Source of the DNA: Pseudomonas sp. CCI4.2
GTDB taxonomy: Bacteria; Pseudomonadota; Gammaproteobacteria; Pseudomonadales; Pseudomonadaceae
Assembly (NCBI RefSeq): GCF_034350045.1
Contig: NZ_CP133781.1
Span: 5,196,501 to 5,260,500, forward strand
Reading direction: 5' to 3'
Length of the DNA stretch: 64,000 nt
Below the pieces are notes generated by a model that was not told where the DNA came from, did no database searches, and worked only from the letters and a program-made list of their open reading frames with translations. The position numbers and the translations under genes are program-made. Positions 44,903 through 53,360 of the stretch are shown here, piece by piece. Each line of letters starts with the position of its first letter. Position 1 is the first letter of the stretch.

Positions 44903-44916
44903 CTGGACTAGTCCAG
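44903..44916. promoter_or_regulatory. Palindromic operator candidate for the GntR regulator
   Basis: CTGGACTAGTCCAG is a perfect 14-bp palindrome just upstream of the regulator's start codon. Its form (TGG..TA..CCA) resembles HutC/PhnF-subfamily operators. That it binds this regulator is inference. Confidence 0.6.
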
Positions 44917-45180
44917 CGCAGTGATTGGACCACACCGAGGGCGAACACTGCCCTGCGACGCTCAACAAGCGTAGTCAATACTCATGACTGGAAGATGACA
45001 CAGCTGCGGGCTGAGGTGGTTCAAACAGTCCTTTAAAAAAATTAACCTTATGAACATCAATAGCTTAACCATGGTCTACGCTTACCGAGCACGGCCTGAC
45101 GTTAGCTGAGCAAAACCCTTGCAGGACTGATGCCGACATTAAAGTGTCATGCGCCAAGCCTAGATTGGCTCAGGTATTGC

Positions 45181-45192
45181 TGACCTAGACCA
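45181..45192. promoter_or_regulatory. Second, imperfect operator candidate at the ABC operon promoter
   Basis: TGACCTAGACCA, centred on CTAG like the perfect site at 44903-44916, lies about 60 nt before the binding-protein start codon. Its halves match at four of six positions, so support is modest. Confidence 0.35.
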
Positions 45193-45250
45193 ACCCAACC
45201 GCATCACCGTCGATAAAAATGCAGCGTTAAAACGCCCAAAGGAGCTTCGG

Positions 45251-46318
45251 ATGAAACATATTTTCCTGGCATCACTGTTAGGTTCGACCATTGCCTTGTG
45301 CACCGCAGCCATGGCAGCTGACACCGACTTGCAAACCCTGGAGGCCGCCGCTAAAGCGGAAGGTGCGGTTAATAGCGTCGGCATGCCCGATGACTGGGCT
45401 AACTGGAAAGGCACGTGGGAGGACCTGGCCAAAACCTATGGCCTGAAACACATCGACACCGACATGAGCTCGGCCCAAGAAGTTGCCAAGTTCGCGGCGG
45501 AGAAAGACAACGCCAGTGCGGACATCGGCGATGTTGGTGCAGCCTTCGGACCAATCGCTGTGAAACAGGGCGTTACCCAGCCGTACAAACCAAGCACATG
45601 GGATCAAGTCCCGGCGTGGGCAAAAGACAAAGACGGCAACTGGGCGCTGGCTTATACCGGCACCATCGCGTTCATCATCAACAAGAAGTTGCTGCACGGT
45701 TCTGATGCCCCAAAAAGCTGGGCTGACCTGGAAAAGGGCAAATACAAAGTCTCCATTGGTGACGTAAGCACCGCAGCACAGGCCGCCAACGGCGTGCTCG
45801 CAGCAGCGATTGCCAAAGGTGGCGACGAAAAGAACATCGAGCCCGCGCTGCTGATGTTTAACAAGCTCGCTAAAGAAGGCCGCTTGTCACTGGCTAACAC
45901 CACCATCGCCACCATGGAAAAAGGCGAAATTGAAGTCGGCGTGGTCTGGGACTTCAACGGTTTGAGCTATCGCGACAAGATGGTCAATAAAGATGACTAC
46001 GAAGTGCTGATCCCGTCTGACGGCTCGGTAATTTCAGGCTATACCACCATTATCAACAAATACGCCAAACACCCGAACGCGGCCAAACTGGCGCGTGAAT
46101 ACATCTTCAGTGATGCGGGGCAAACCAACCTGGCCCGTGGCAACGCGCGTCCGATCCGTGCTGATCACCTGACGCTGCCAGCGGATGTGCAAGCCAAACT
46201 GCTGCCCAATGAGCAATACAAGAAAGTGACGCCGATCAAGGACGCAGATGCTTGGGAAAAAACCTCCAAGTCGCTGCCGAAGAAGTGGAACGAGCAAGTC
46301 ATTATTGATATGAAGTGA
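45251..46318 (+). CDS. ABC transporter periplasmic substrate-binding protein (family 1, AepX/PotD-like)
   Basis: First gene of the uptake operon. Its 355 residues begin with a signal peptide cleaved after AMA-ADTDL. The fold looks like the type II binding proteins of the iron, polyamine and 2-aminoethylphosphonate transporters (DLQTLEAAAKAEGAV, DIGDVGAAFGP, YTGTIAFIINKKLL, GNARPIRADH). The downstream permeases and ATPase are of the same class. The ligand is unknown; the phosphodiesterase-like enzyme and HAD phosphatase in the same locus favour a phosphorus-containing compound (inference). Confidence 0.85.
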   Translation: MKHIFLASLLGSTIALCTAAMAADTDLQTLEAAAKAEGAVNSVGMPDDWANWKGTWEDLAKTYGLKHIDTDMSSAQEVAKFAAEKDNASADIGDVGAAFGPIAVKQGVTQPYKPSTWDQVPAWAKDKDGNWALAYTGTIAFIINKKLLHGSDAPKSWADLEKGKYKVSIGDVSTAAQAANGVLAAAIAKGGDEKNIEPALLMFNKLAKEGRLSLANTTIATMEKGEIEVGVVWDFNGLSYRDKMVNKDDYEVLIPSDGSVISGYTTIINKYAKHPNAAKLAREYIFSDAGQTNLARGNARPIRADHLTLPADVQAKLLPNEQYKKVTPIKDADAWEKTSKSLPKKWNEQVIIDMK

Positions 46319-46455
46319 TGTCCCTGCTCCAGAAATAACGGGAGCAATCCATCACCTGTAAGAGCTGCCGAAGACTGCGATCAGCTTATAAAACTATCGC
46401 GGCCTTCAGCAGCTCCTACAGGGTATAGCGTCCAATTAAAGCTGGAGTGATCCCC

Positions 46456-47262
46456 ATGAAACACAACGTCATCCTGGTGCTACTCGATGGGCTAAATCAT
46501 AAGGTCGCCCGAAATACCTTGGGCCATCTTCAGGCCTATGCCAGTGCAGGACGCGCGGTGTTGTACAAACTGGAATGTGAGTTGCCCTCACTTTCCAGAC
46601 CACTTTACGAATGCATTCTGACCGGCGTTAAGCCGATCGACAGCGGTATTGTCCACAACAACGTAACGCGGTTGTCGAACCAGCGCAGTATCTTTCACTA
46701 CGCCACAGAGGCAGGCCTCACCACTGCCGCCGCGGCCTACCATTGGGTCAGCGAGCTGTATAACCGCTCGCCGTTTAACCCGGCCCGCGATCGTCATATC
46801 GATGAGCCCAGCCTGCCGATTCAGCACGGGCACTTTTACTACTCCGATCACTACCCTGACTCGCACCTGTTCGTCGATGCCGAAAGCCTGCGTTTGCGTC
46901 ACCTGCCTAACTTCCTGCTGGTGCACACCATGAACATCGACGACGCCGGACATAAGCACGGCATCGACACCCCGCAATACCGCAACAGCGCGCGGACCGT
47001 TGACATGATTCTCGCCGAATACCTGAAAGACTGGATCGACGCCGGCTATCAAGTGGTCGTGACCGCTGACCACGGCATGAACAACGACCGCTCGCACAAT
47101 GGCCTGCTCCCGGAAGAGCGCGAAGTGCCGCTGTTTCTCATTGGCGACGCTTTCAGCCTTGATGCAAACGCCGCCCCGAAGCAGACAGACCTGTGCGGCA
47201 CCATCTGCGAATTACTCGGTATTGCTCACGATAAACCTGTATGCAGGGAGCTGTTGAAGTGA
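46456..47262 (+). CDS. Alkaline-phosphatase-superfamily phosphodiesterase/pyrophosphatase-like protein
   Basis: Enzyme of 268 residues in the nucleotide pyrophosphatase/phosphodiesterase branch of the alkaline phosphatase superfamily. It has the first metal Asp in VLLDGLNH, Asp/His ligands in MNIDDAGHKHG, and the distal pair in VVTADHGMN. The usual nucleophile Thr/Ser would lie in the ECILTGVKP segment. No signal peptide is visible, so it acts in the cytoplasm, presumably on the imported compound. I use the ATG at 46456, 8 nt after GGAG, not the GTG at 46447. It overlaps the first permease gene by 4 nt. Confidence 0.8.
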   Translation: MKHNVILVLLDGLNHKVARNTLGHLQAYASAGRAVLYKLECELPSLSRPLYECILTGVKPIDSGIVHNNVTRLSNQRSIFHYATEAGLTTAAAAYHWVSELYNRSPFNPARDRHIDEPSLPIQHGHFYYSDHYPDSHLFVDAESLRLRHLPNFLLVHTMNIDDAGHKHGIDTPQYRNSARTVDMILAEYLKDWIDAGYQVVVTADHGMNNDRSHNGLLPEEREVPLFLIGDAFSLDANAAPKQTDLCGTICELLGIAHDKPVCRELLK

Positions 47263-48101
47263 AATCAGTCCGAGGCAAATGGCTGGCCGTACTCTGTCTG
47301 GTGCCCTTCGCCGTATTTTTTATTGTGTTTCAGATCGCGCCGCTGGTGTGGGTGCTGATCAACAGCGTGCAATCGGAAGACGAAGGCTGGGGGTTGGCGA
47401 ACTTCACCGAAATTTTCAGCTCGCGGTTTTACCTGCAAGCCATCGGTCACAGCCTGGAAATCAGCTTTTGGTCCAGTGTGTTCGGGATTCTTATCGCGGT
47501 CCTCGGCAGCTACTCCCTGCGCCGAGTCGATTCGCGGCTGCGTAATTTCGTCAATGCCTTCGCCAACATGACCAGCAACTTCGCCGGCGTGCCGTTGGCG
47601 TTTGCCTTCATCATCCTGCTGGGGTTCAACGGCACCATCACCATCATGCTCAAGCAGGCCGGGGTGATTCAGGACTTCAATCTGTACTCCGAAACCGGCC
47701 TGATTATTCTGTACACCTACTTCCAGATCCCACTGGGCGTGTTGCTGCTGTACCCGGCGTTTGATGCCCTGCGTGAAGACTGGCGCGAATCGGCTTCGCT
47801 GCTTGGGGCCAGTAGCTGGCAGTTTTGGCGGTACATCGGCTTACCGGTGCTGACCCCGGCACTGATCGGTACCTTTGTGATTTTGCTGGCCAACGCCCTT
47901 GGCGCCTACGCCACGGTGTACGCGCTGACCACCGGTAACTTCAACGTGCTGCCGATTCGCATCGCGGCCATGGTTTCCGGCGACATCACCCTAGATCCGA
48001 ACATGGCCAGCGCCCTTGCCGTGGTGTTGGTGGGACTGATGACCCTGGTGACCATCGTCCACCAATGGCTATTGAAGAGGAGCTACCATGTCGCGCGCTG
48101 A
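47259..48101 (+). CDS. ABC transporter permease, first subunit
   Basis: Inner-membrane permease of 280 residues with six helices and the EAA loop (DALREDWRESASLLGASSWQFW), which contacts the ATPase. The GTG at 47259, 8 nt after AGGGAG and overlapping the previous stop (GTGA), is the best start; an ATG at 47241 is possible. The family is that of spermidine/phosphonate-type importers. It overlaps the second permease gene by 14 nt. Confidence 0.87.
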   Translation: MKSVRGKWLAVLCLVPFAVFFIVFQIAPLVWVLINSVQSEDEGWGLANFTEIFSSRFYLQAIGHSLEISFWSSVFGILIAVLGSYSLRRVDSRLRNFVNAFANMTSNFAGVPLAFAFIILLGFNGTITIMLKQAGVIQDFNLYSETGLIILYTYFQIPLGVLLLYPAFDALREDWRESASLLGASSWQFWRYIGLPVLTPALIGTFVILLANALGAYATVYALTTGNFNVLPIRIAAMVSGDITLDPNMASALAVVLVGLMTLVTIVHQWLLKRSYHVAR

Positions 48102-48888
48102 ATCCGGCTCCGCCGTCGTGTATCACCGAGTCGTGGTTTACCTGTTATTCATCATTCTGTTGCTGCCACTGGCCGGGACCTTGATCTACTCGCTGGCCAG
48201 CAGTTGGTCGGCGACCATTCTGCCCAGCGGTTTCACCTTCAAATGGTATGAGCAACTGTGGAGTGATCCGCGCTTCCTGCACGCGTTCTGGCAATCGTTG
48301 CTGGTGTGCGTCGGCTCGCTGATCCTCTCGGTCATCTTGATCCTGCCGCTGCTGTTCGTGGTGCATTACCACTTCCCCAAGCTCGACGCGCTGATGAACA
48401 TCCTGATCCTGCTGCCGTTCGCCGTGCCGCCGGTGGTGTCCTCGGTGGGGCTGTTGCAGCTGTATGGCTCTGGGCCGTTTGCGATGGTCGGCACACCGTG
48501 GATTTTGATCGGCTGCTACTTCACCGTGGCGCTGCCGTTCATGTACCGGGCGATCACTAATAACTTGCAAGCGATCAACCTGCGCGACCTGATGGACGCC
48601 GCCCAGTTGCTCGGCGCCAGCACTTGGCAAGCCGCCATTCTGGTGGTGCTGCCAAACCTGCGCAAAGGGCTGATGGTCGCGCTGCTGCTGTCGTTCTCGT
48701 TCCTGTTCGGTGAATTCGTGTTCGCCAACATTCTGGTCGGTACCCGCTACGAAACCCTGCAGGTCTATCTCAACAACATGCGCAACAGCAGCGGCCACTT
48801 CACCAGCGCCTTGGTGATTTCGTACTTCCTGTTCGTATTGGTATTGACCTGGGTTGCCAATTTACTGAACAAGGACAAAAGCCAATGA
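48088..48888 (+). CDS. ABC transporter permease, second subunit
   Basis: Partner permease of 266 residues with six helices and its own EAA loop (LRDLMDAAQLLGASTWQAAI). Starts inside the end of the first permease gene, behind AGAGGAG, and ends with a 4-nt overlap with the ATPase gene (ATGA). The heterodimer with the preceding subunit forms the translocation channel. Confidence 0.88.
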   Translation: MSRAESGSAVVYHRVVVYLLFIILLLPLAGTLIYSLASSWSATILPSGFTFKWYEQLWSDPRFLHAFWQSLLVCVGSLILSVILILPLLFVVHYHFPKLDALMNILILLPFAVPPVVSSVGLLQLYGSGPFAMVGTPWILIGCYFTVALPFMYRAITNNLQAINLRDLMDAAQLLGASTWQAAILVVLPNLRKGLMVALLLSFSFLFGEFVFANILVGTRYETLQVYLNNMRNSSGHFTSALVISYFLFVLVLTWVANLLNKDKSQ

Positions 48889-49874
48889 GCTTCGTCAGCG
48901 TCGAACACCTGCAAAAGAACTACGCCAGCACCGCCGTGTTCAGTGACATCAATTGCGAGATCAAAAAAGGTGAATTCGTCACCCTCCTCGGTCCCTCCGG
49001 CTGTGGTAAATCCACCCTGCTGCGCTGCATCGCCGGCCTGACGTCGGTCACCAGCGGACAGATTCTATTAGACGGCCAAGACCTGGTGCCGGTGTCGCCG
49101 CAAAAGCGTGGCATCGGCATGGTGTTCCAGAGCTACGCGCTGTTCCCGAATATGAACGTCGAGCAGAACGTCGCGTTCGGTTTGCGCATGCAAAAAATCA
49201 ATCCGGACGAAAGCCGCAAACGTGTCGCCGAGATTTTACGCCTAGTGGAACTGACTGACTTCGCCAGCCGTTACCCGCATCAAATGTCCGGTGGGCAGTG
49301 CCAGCGCGTGGCGTTGGCTCGTTCGCTGGTCACTCAGCCACGTTTGTTGCTGCTGGATGAGCCGCTGTCGGCGTTGGATGCACGCATTCGTAAACACCTG
49401 CGTGAACAGATTCGTGCGATTCAGCGCGAGCTAGGCTTGACGACGATCTTCGTGACCCACGATCAGGAAGAAGCCCTGACCATGTCCGACCGGATTTTCC
49501 TGATGAACCAGGGCCGGATCGTGCAAAGTGGCGACGCCGAAACCCTGTACACCGCCCCCGTTGATGTGTTCGCCGCAGGCTTTATCGGTAACTACAACCT
49601 GCTGGACGCAGCCACCGCCAGCCGCCTGCTGCAACGGCCGATCACCAGCCGCCTGGCCGTTCGCCCGGAAGCCATTGAACTGAGCCTCACGGGTGCGCTG
49701 GACGGCGAAGTGCGCAGCCACAGCTTGTTGGGCAACGTCATTCGTTATCGTGTCGAAGCACGAGGCGTGGAATTGGTGGTGGACGTGCTCAACCGCTCCG
49801 CCGCCGACCTGCACCCCGACGGTCGCCGCGTGAGCCTGTCCATCGACCCCTCGGCGCTGTGTGAGGTAGCCTGA
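48885..49874 (+). CDS. ABC transporter ATP-binding protein (PotA/PhnT-like)
   Basis: ATPase of 329 residues: Walker A GPSGCGKST near residue 38, Q-loop VFQSYALFPNM, signature MSGGQCQRV, Walker B LLLLDEPLSALD, switch His in VTHDQEEA, and a C-terminal TOBE-like regulatory domain from about 230. It is the last gene of the five-gene overlapping operon. Its 3' third (from 49522) has been duplicated 2.6 kb downstream, together with the next gene. Confidence 0.92.
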   Translation: MSFVSVEHLQKNYASTAVFSDINCEIKKGEFVTLLGPSGCGKSTLLRCIAGLTSVTSGQILLDGQDLVPVSPQKRGIGMVFQSYALFPNMNVEQNVAFGLRMQKINPDESRKRVAEILRLVELTDFASRYPHQMSGGQCQRVALARSLVTQPRLLLLDEPLSALDARIRKHLREQIRAIQRELGLTTIFVTHDQEEALTMSDRIFLMNQGRIVQSGDAETLYTAPVDVFAAGFIGNYNLLDAATASRLLQRPITSRLAVRPEAIELSLTGALDGEVRSHSLLGNVIRYRVEARGVELVVDVLNRSAADLHPDGRRVSLSIDPSALCEVA

Positions 49875-50757
49875 CAAACCGGTGGGAGCTGCCGAAGGCG
49901 GCGATTCAATACCTCGCACCAAGTCGCTGTGGGCGTTGGCTTGCCAACGAACGCGTTGGATCAGGCACCACGAGTCAAGCCAATTCGCAGGCAAGGCTGC
50001 TCCCACAGATTTGAGGAATAACGGGGTGGGGTTTGCCTTCAAACATAGAATTCCCCACAAGGCACCGCGTAAGCACTAGCACTACATTCAGAGGACAGCA
50101 GTAATGGCGTTAGCAATTTTTGACCTAGACGAGACCTTGATCGGCGGCGACTGCGCCAGCCTGTGGAGCGAACAGATGGTCCGCCTCGGCTGGGCCGACA
50201 AAGAATCGTTCCTGCGTAAAAACGATGAACTCATGGCCGCCTACAGCGCCGGCCAACTGGCCATGGAAGACTACATGGCCTTCAGCCTGGAACCCATGGC
50301 CGGTCGTACCCCGGAAGAAGTCGATCACCTGGTCGAACCTTGGGTCGAAGACTTCATCGAACCGATCATCTTCAGCGACGCCTGCACTGCTATCGCCAAC
50401 CACCGCGCAGCCGGGGACAGAATTCTGGTGATATCCGCCTCGGGCACCCACTTGGTTAAAGCTATCGCCGCACGCATCGGCATAGACGAAGTGCTGGGCA
50501 TCGAACTGGAGGTCAAGCATGGCGTGTACAGCGGCGCCACCACCGGCGTGCTGACCTACCGCGAAGGCAAAGTCACCCGCTTGATGGAATGGCTGGAATC
50601 TGAAGGCGAAACCCTAGACGGCGCGAGCTTTTATTCAGATTCGCGCAACGACTTGGCGTTGTTGCTGAAGGTTGAGTATCCGCATGTTGTGAATCCTGAC
50701 TCAGCGTTGCGCGAACACGCGGAAAAGGCAGGATGGCCGATTCATCGTTGGTCATAG
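49522..50757. repeat. Source copy of a 1.2-kb segmental duplication
   Basis: The 3' third of the ATPase gene, the 229-bp spacer and the HAD gene recur at 52110-53274 in the same orientation, at about 95% identity by eye over coding parts. The second copy lacks about 70 bp of the spacer. The DNA between the two copies contains the zeta-toxin-like gene. Confidence 0.93.
50104..50757 (+). CDS. HAD-superfamily phosphatase (HAD-IB, SerB-like)
   Basis: Cytoplasmic phosphomonoesterase of 217 residues. Motif I is FDLDETL with nucleophile Asp7 and Asp9; motif II is the Ser of VISASGT; the motif III Lys lies in REGKVTRL; motif IV is SDSRNDLALL. The helical cap of HAD-IB enzymes spans about 20-85. The start at 50104 follows GAGGACAG. 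It lies 229 bp after the uptake operon and may dephosphorylate a product of the imported compound. It is the intact member of a duplicated pair. Confidence 0.88.
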   Translation: MALAIFDLDETLIGGDCASLWSEQMVRLGWADKESFLRKNDELMAAYSAGQLAMEDYMAFSLEPMAGRTPEEVDHLVEPWVEDFIEPIIFSDACTAIANHRAAGDRILVISASGTHLVKAIAARIGIDEVLGIELEVKHGVYSGATTGVLTYREGKVTRLMEWLESEGETLDGASFYSDSRNDLALLLKVEYPHVVNPDSALREHAEKAGWPIHRWS

Positions 50758-50891
50758 GGAACTGCCCCCCGCGGCGGTACTTGCGCGGAACATCCTGAAA
50801 CGATCCATGAATTGAATTAACGACAAGAATGGTTTTACGTCGATTCGTCTAATGACATTAAAACCACTCGCCATTCATTCAGGGCCATTAC

Positions 50892-51878
50892 ATGACTAGC
50901 CGCGTTAACTATTCCTATACACCCGACGACGTAGATCGTGCTTTCAACGAAATAGCCGAACAGCTATTTGACAAAACACGAGACATCGACCAAAGCACAA
51001 ACCCTACCCCAAAAGCACTGATCGTCGCTGGTGTCCAAGGCTCCGGTAAAACATACCTGCTAGAAAACACCCTGCTCAAAGACCCAAAATATTCGAACTA
51101 TGTTCGCCTGTACCTGCCGGAATATCGAAAAAAACATCCTCAATACGCAGACATGGAGGGTATCGGGGTGTTGCATGCGTATCAGCACACCGAACAGTTC
51201 ACTTGGGCGTTGGGCGCAAAAATTTTTCAGTATGCCTTTGCCAACAAATACAACTTCATCATGGAAACCGCGCTGGACAGCATAGATTTCGCAGCCTTTC
51301 CAATGACTGCGGCCAATGATGGCTACCAATTCGAGGTTCATTTGATTGGCTGCAAAAAGGAATTCGCGCACCTGTCCACCATCAGCAGAGCCCTGAAAAG
51401 CCTCAAGGATAAGGCACTGGAACGCTTCGTCGACCTTTCGGCCATCGAAGCCAGCATGGCCAACGCCCAATCGATATTGACAGCCTTCGAGAGCGCTTGC
51501 CTCTTGGTGCCCGGCTCGGAAATCATCATGTATGAGCGCGGCTTCGGTGTCTTGAAGGACCGAACTGTGGTGTGCCATAGCCGTTGTGATGCACCTGAAC
51601 AACTGACTCCGCAGCCAATCAACACCCGCGATGGGCAAGTCATCAGCCCTGCGGAAAATACCGTTCGAATCGAACGCACCCCAATACTGAATGTGCCCTG
51701 CACTTATAACAATTACGCGACAATTGTGAACGCGCAGATTTTCACCCGGGATGAACGGGGGGAAACACTCAAAGAATGTCATCTGGCGCTGTCGCAGGTT
51801 GCGGAGTTTGCCAAACACATTCCTTATGCGGTTTATAGCGATCTTTATGCTTACATCGTCAAGTATGTATTTCGATAG
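50892..51878 (+). CDS. Zeta-toxin-like P-loop kinase
   Basis: Protein of 328 residues with an N-terminal zeta-toxin/chloramphenicol-phosphotransferase-like fold: Walker A GVQGSGKT at residues 47-54, then NFIMETALDS, corresponding to the zeta active-site Glu/Asp segment, and a strand-helix containing ISRALKSLKDKALERF. Zeta toxins phosphorylate UDP-N-acetylglucosamine. The C-terminal third (from about 215) is not one I recognise. No epsilon-type antitoxin gene lies on either side; the gaps of 134 bp and 231 bp contain no credible frame. Codon use is more AT-rich than in neighbouring operons, and it sits between two copies of a duplicated segment, so it was probably acquired. Confidence 0.72.
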   Translation: MTSRVNYSYTPDDVDRAFNEIAEQLFDKTRDIDQSTNPTPKALIVAGVQGSGKTYLLENTLLKDPKYSNYVRLYLPEYRKKHPQYADMEGIGVLHAYQHTEQFTWALGAKIFQYAFANKYNFIMETALDSIDFAAFPMTAANDGYQFEVHLIGCKKEFAHLSTISRALKSLKDKALERFVDLSAIEASMANAQSILTAFESACLLVPGSEIIMYERGFGVLKDRTVVCHSRCDAPEQLTPQPINTRDGQVISPAENTVRIERTPILNVPCTYNNYATIVNAQIFTRDERGETLKECHLALSQVAEFAKHIPYAVYSDLYAYIVKYVFR

Positions 51879-52036
51879 GTGATCGATTGGGCTCACTGAT
51901 CAACGTCGCCGCCAATAGTCACCTCGGCAGCTCCACATTTCTTTGGTAACCGGCACTTCGATTTTGGTTGTCACCTGCCAATCAGTGTTAAAGGTCATCT
52001 GGCCTTCCCCGCTGCACAAATGTTTTGTAGCAACAA

Positions 52037-52109
52037 GGGGACTGATTTATTTTCAAAGCCTCACCGAGAATAAATCAGTCCGATAAATAAATCAGACTCC
52101 TTTAATCTC
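52037..52109. repeat. Hairpin element A flanking the duplicated segment
   Basis: Begins GGGGACTGATTTATT, whose last 13 bases pair exactly with AATAAATCAGTCC at 52069-52081, then continues to CTTTAAT. It ends where similarity to the duplicated ATPase segment begins (52110). A relative, element B, borders the other end at 53280-53356. The style resembles the hairpins near IS200-like/RAYT transposases (from memory). Confidence 0.75.
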
Positions 52110-52445
52110 TGCAAAGTGGCGACGCCGAAACCCTGTACACCGCCCCCGTTGATGTGTTTGCCGCAGGCTTTATCGGTAACTACAACCTGCTGGACGCAGC
52201 CACCGCCAGCCGCCTGCTGCAACGGCCGATCACCAGCCGCCTGGCCATTTCGCCCGGAAGCCATCGAACCGAGCCTGAGTGGCGAACTGGACGGCGAAGT
52301 CCGCAGCCACAGCTTGTTGGGCAACGTGATTCGTTATCGTGTCCAAGCACGAGGCGTGGAATTGGTGGTGGACGTGCTCAACAGCTCCGTCGCCGACCTG
52401 CACCCCGACGGTCGCCGCGTGAGCCTGTCCACCCACCCCTTCAAG
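52110..52445 (+). pseudogene. 3' fragment of the ABC ATPase gene (duplicated, frameshifted)
   Basis: Copy of 49522 onward, lacking the Walker motifs and any start codon of its own. One extra base near 52246-52248 (CCATTTCGCCC against CCGTTCGCCC) shifts the frame, and the original stop region is lost at a junction near 52440. It cannot make a functional ATPase. Confidence 0.9.
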
Positions 52446-52621
52446 TTTAAACATACAAGTTGGCTTGCCAACGAACGCGTTGGATCAGGCACCACGAGTC
52501 AAGCCAATTCTCAGGCAAGGCTGCTCCCACAGATTTGAGGAATAACGGGGTGGGGTTTGCCTTCAAACATAGAATTCCCCACAAGGCACCGCGTAAGCAC
52601 TACATTCAGAGAACAGCAGTA

Positions 52622-53274
52622 ATGGCGTTAGCAATTTTTGACTTGGACGAGACCTTGATCGGCGGCGACTGCGCCAGCTTGTGGAGCGAACAGATGGCCC
52701 GCCTCGGCTGGGTCGACAAAGAATCGTTCTTGCGTAAAAACGATGAACTCATGGCCGCCTACAGCGCCGGCCAACTGGCCATGGAAGACTACATGGCCTT
52801 CAGCCTGGAACCCATGGCCGGTCTTACCCCGGAAGAAGTCGATCACCTGGTCGAACCTTGGGTCGAAGACTTCATCGAACCGATCATCTCAGCGACGCCT
52901 GCACTGCTATCGCCAACCACCGCGCAGCCGGGGACAGAATTCTGGTGATATCCGCCTCGGGCACCCACTTGGTTAAAGCCATCGCCGCACGGATCGGCAT
53001 CGACGAAGTGCTGGGCATCGAACTGGAGGTCAAGCATGGCGTGTACAGTGGCGCCACCACCGGCGTGCTGACCTACCGCGAAGGCAAAGTCACCCGCTTG
53101 ATGGAATGGCTGGAATCTGAAGGCGAAACCCTAGACGGCGCGAGCTTTTATTCAGATTCGCGCAACGACTTGGCGTTGTTGCTGAAGGTTGAATATCCGC
53201 ATGTTGTGAATCCTGATGCGGCGTTGCGCGAGCACGCACAGAAGGCAGCGTGGCCAGTGCATGACTGGAAATAA
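52622..53274 (+). pseudogene. Duplicated HAD phosphatase gene, frameshifted
   Basis: Copy of the gene at 50104-50757, with the same start, ribosome-binding region and motif I. A single T is missing near 52888 (ATCATCTCAGCG against ATCATCTTCAGCG), which moves the frame and gives a stop at 52948, before motifs II-IV. Those motifs remain readable in the next frame up to 53274, so the loss is recent. A truncated protein of about 108 residues with only motif I and the cap could be made but should be inactive. Confidence 0.92.
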
Positions 53275-53279
53275 CGCTA

Positions 53280-53356
53280 GGGGACTGATAATTTTCAATG
53301 CTTCACCGAAAAATCTATCAGTCCCCATTGGCATAAACAAATCAAACCCTTTTAAT
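53280..53356. repeat. Hairpin element B flanking the duplicated segment
   Basis: GGGGACTGATA (53280-53290) pairs exactly with TATCAGTCCCC (53316-53326). The loop TTTTCAATGCTTCACCGA matches element A at nearly all positions, and the tail ATAAACAAATCAAACCCTTTTAAT parallels that of A. It starts just after the HAD pseudogene stop and ends about 5 bp before the minus-strand gene cluster. Confidence 0.75.
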
Positions 53357-53360
53357 TGCA

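Larger units (their letters stand above)
44893..45250. promoter_or_regulatory. Divergent control region between the GntR gene and the ABC operon
   Basis: 358 bp without a gene, containing the two candidate operators listed separately (44903-44916 and 45181-45192) and an A/T-rich stretch near 45030-45070. The ABC operon leader has AAAGGAG at 45238-45244 before the first start codon. Confidence 0.6.
52110..53274. repeat. Derived copy of the 1.2-kb segmental duplication
   Basis: Second copy of 49522-50757, bounded on the left by hairpin element A and on the right by element B. Frameshifts in both of its coding parts show that it is the decaying copy. Homologous recombination between the two copies would remove the zeta-toxin-like gene. 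Confidence 0.9.

Noticed and set aside
53280..53326. Classical terminator for the minus-strand cluster
   Set aside because: The stem is strong but is followed by CTAGCG rather than a T run on the minus strand, and the same element flanks the other side of the duplication; it fits a mobile hairpin better.
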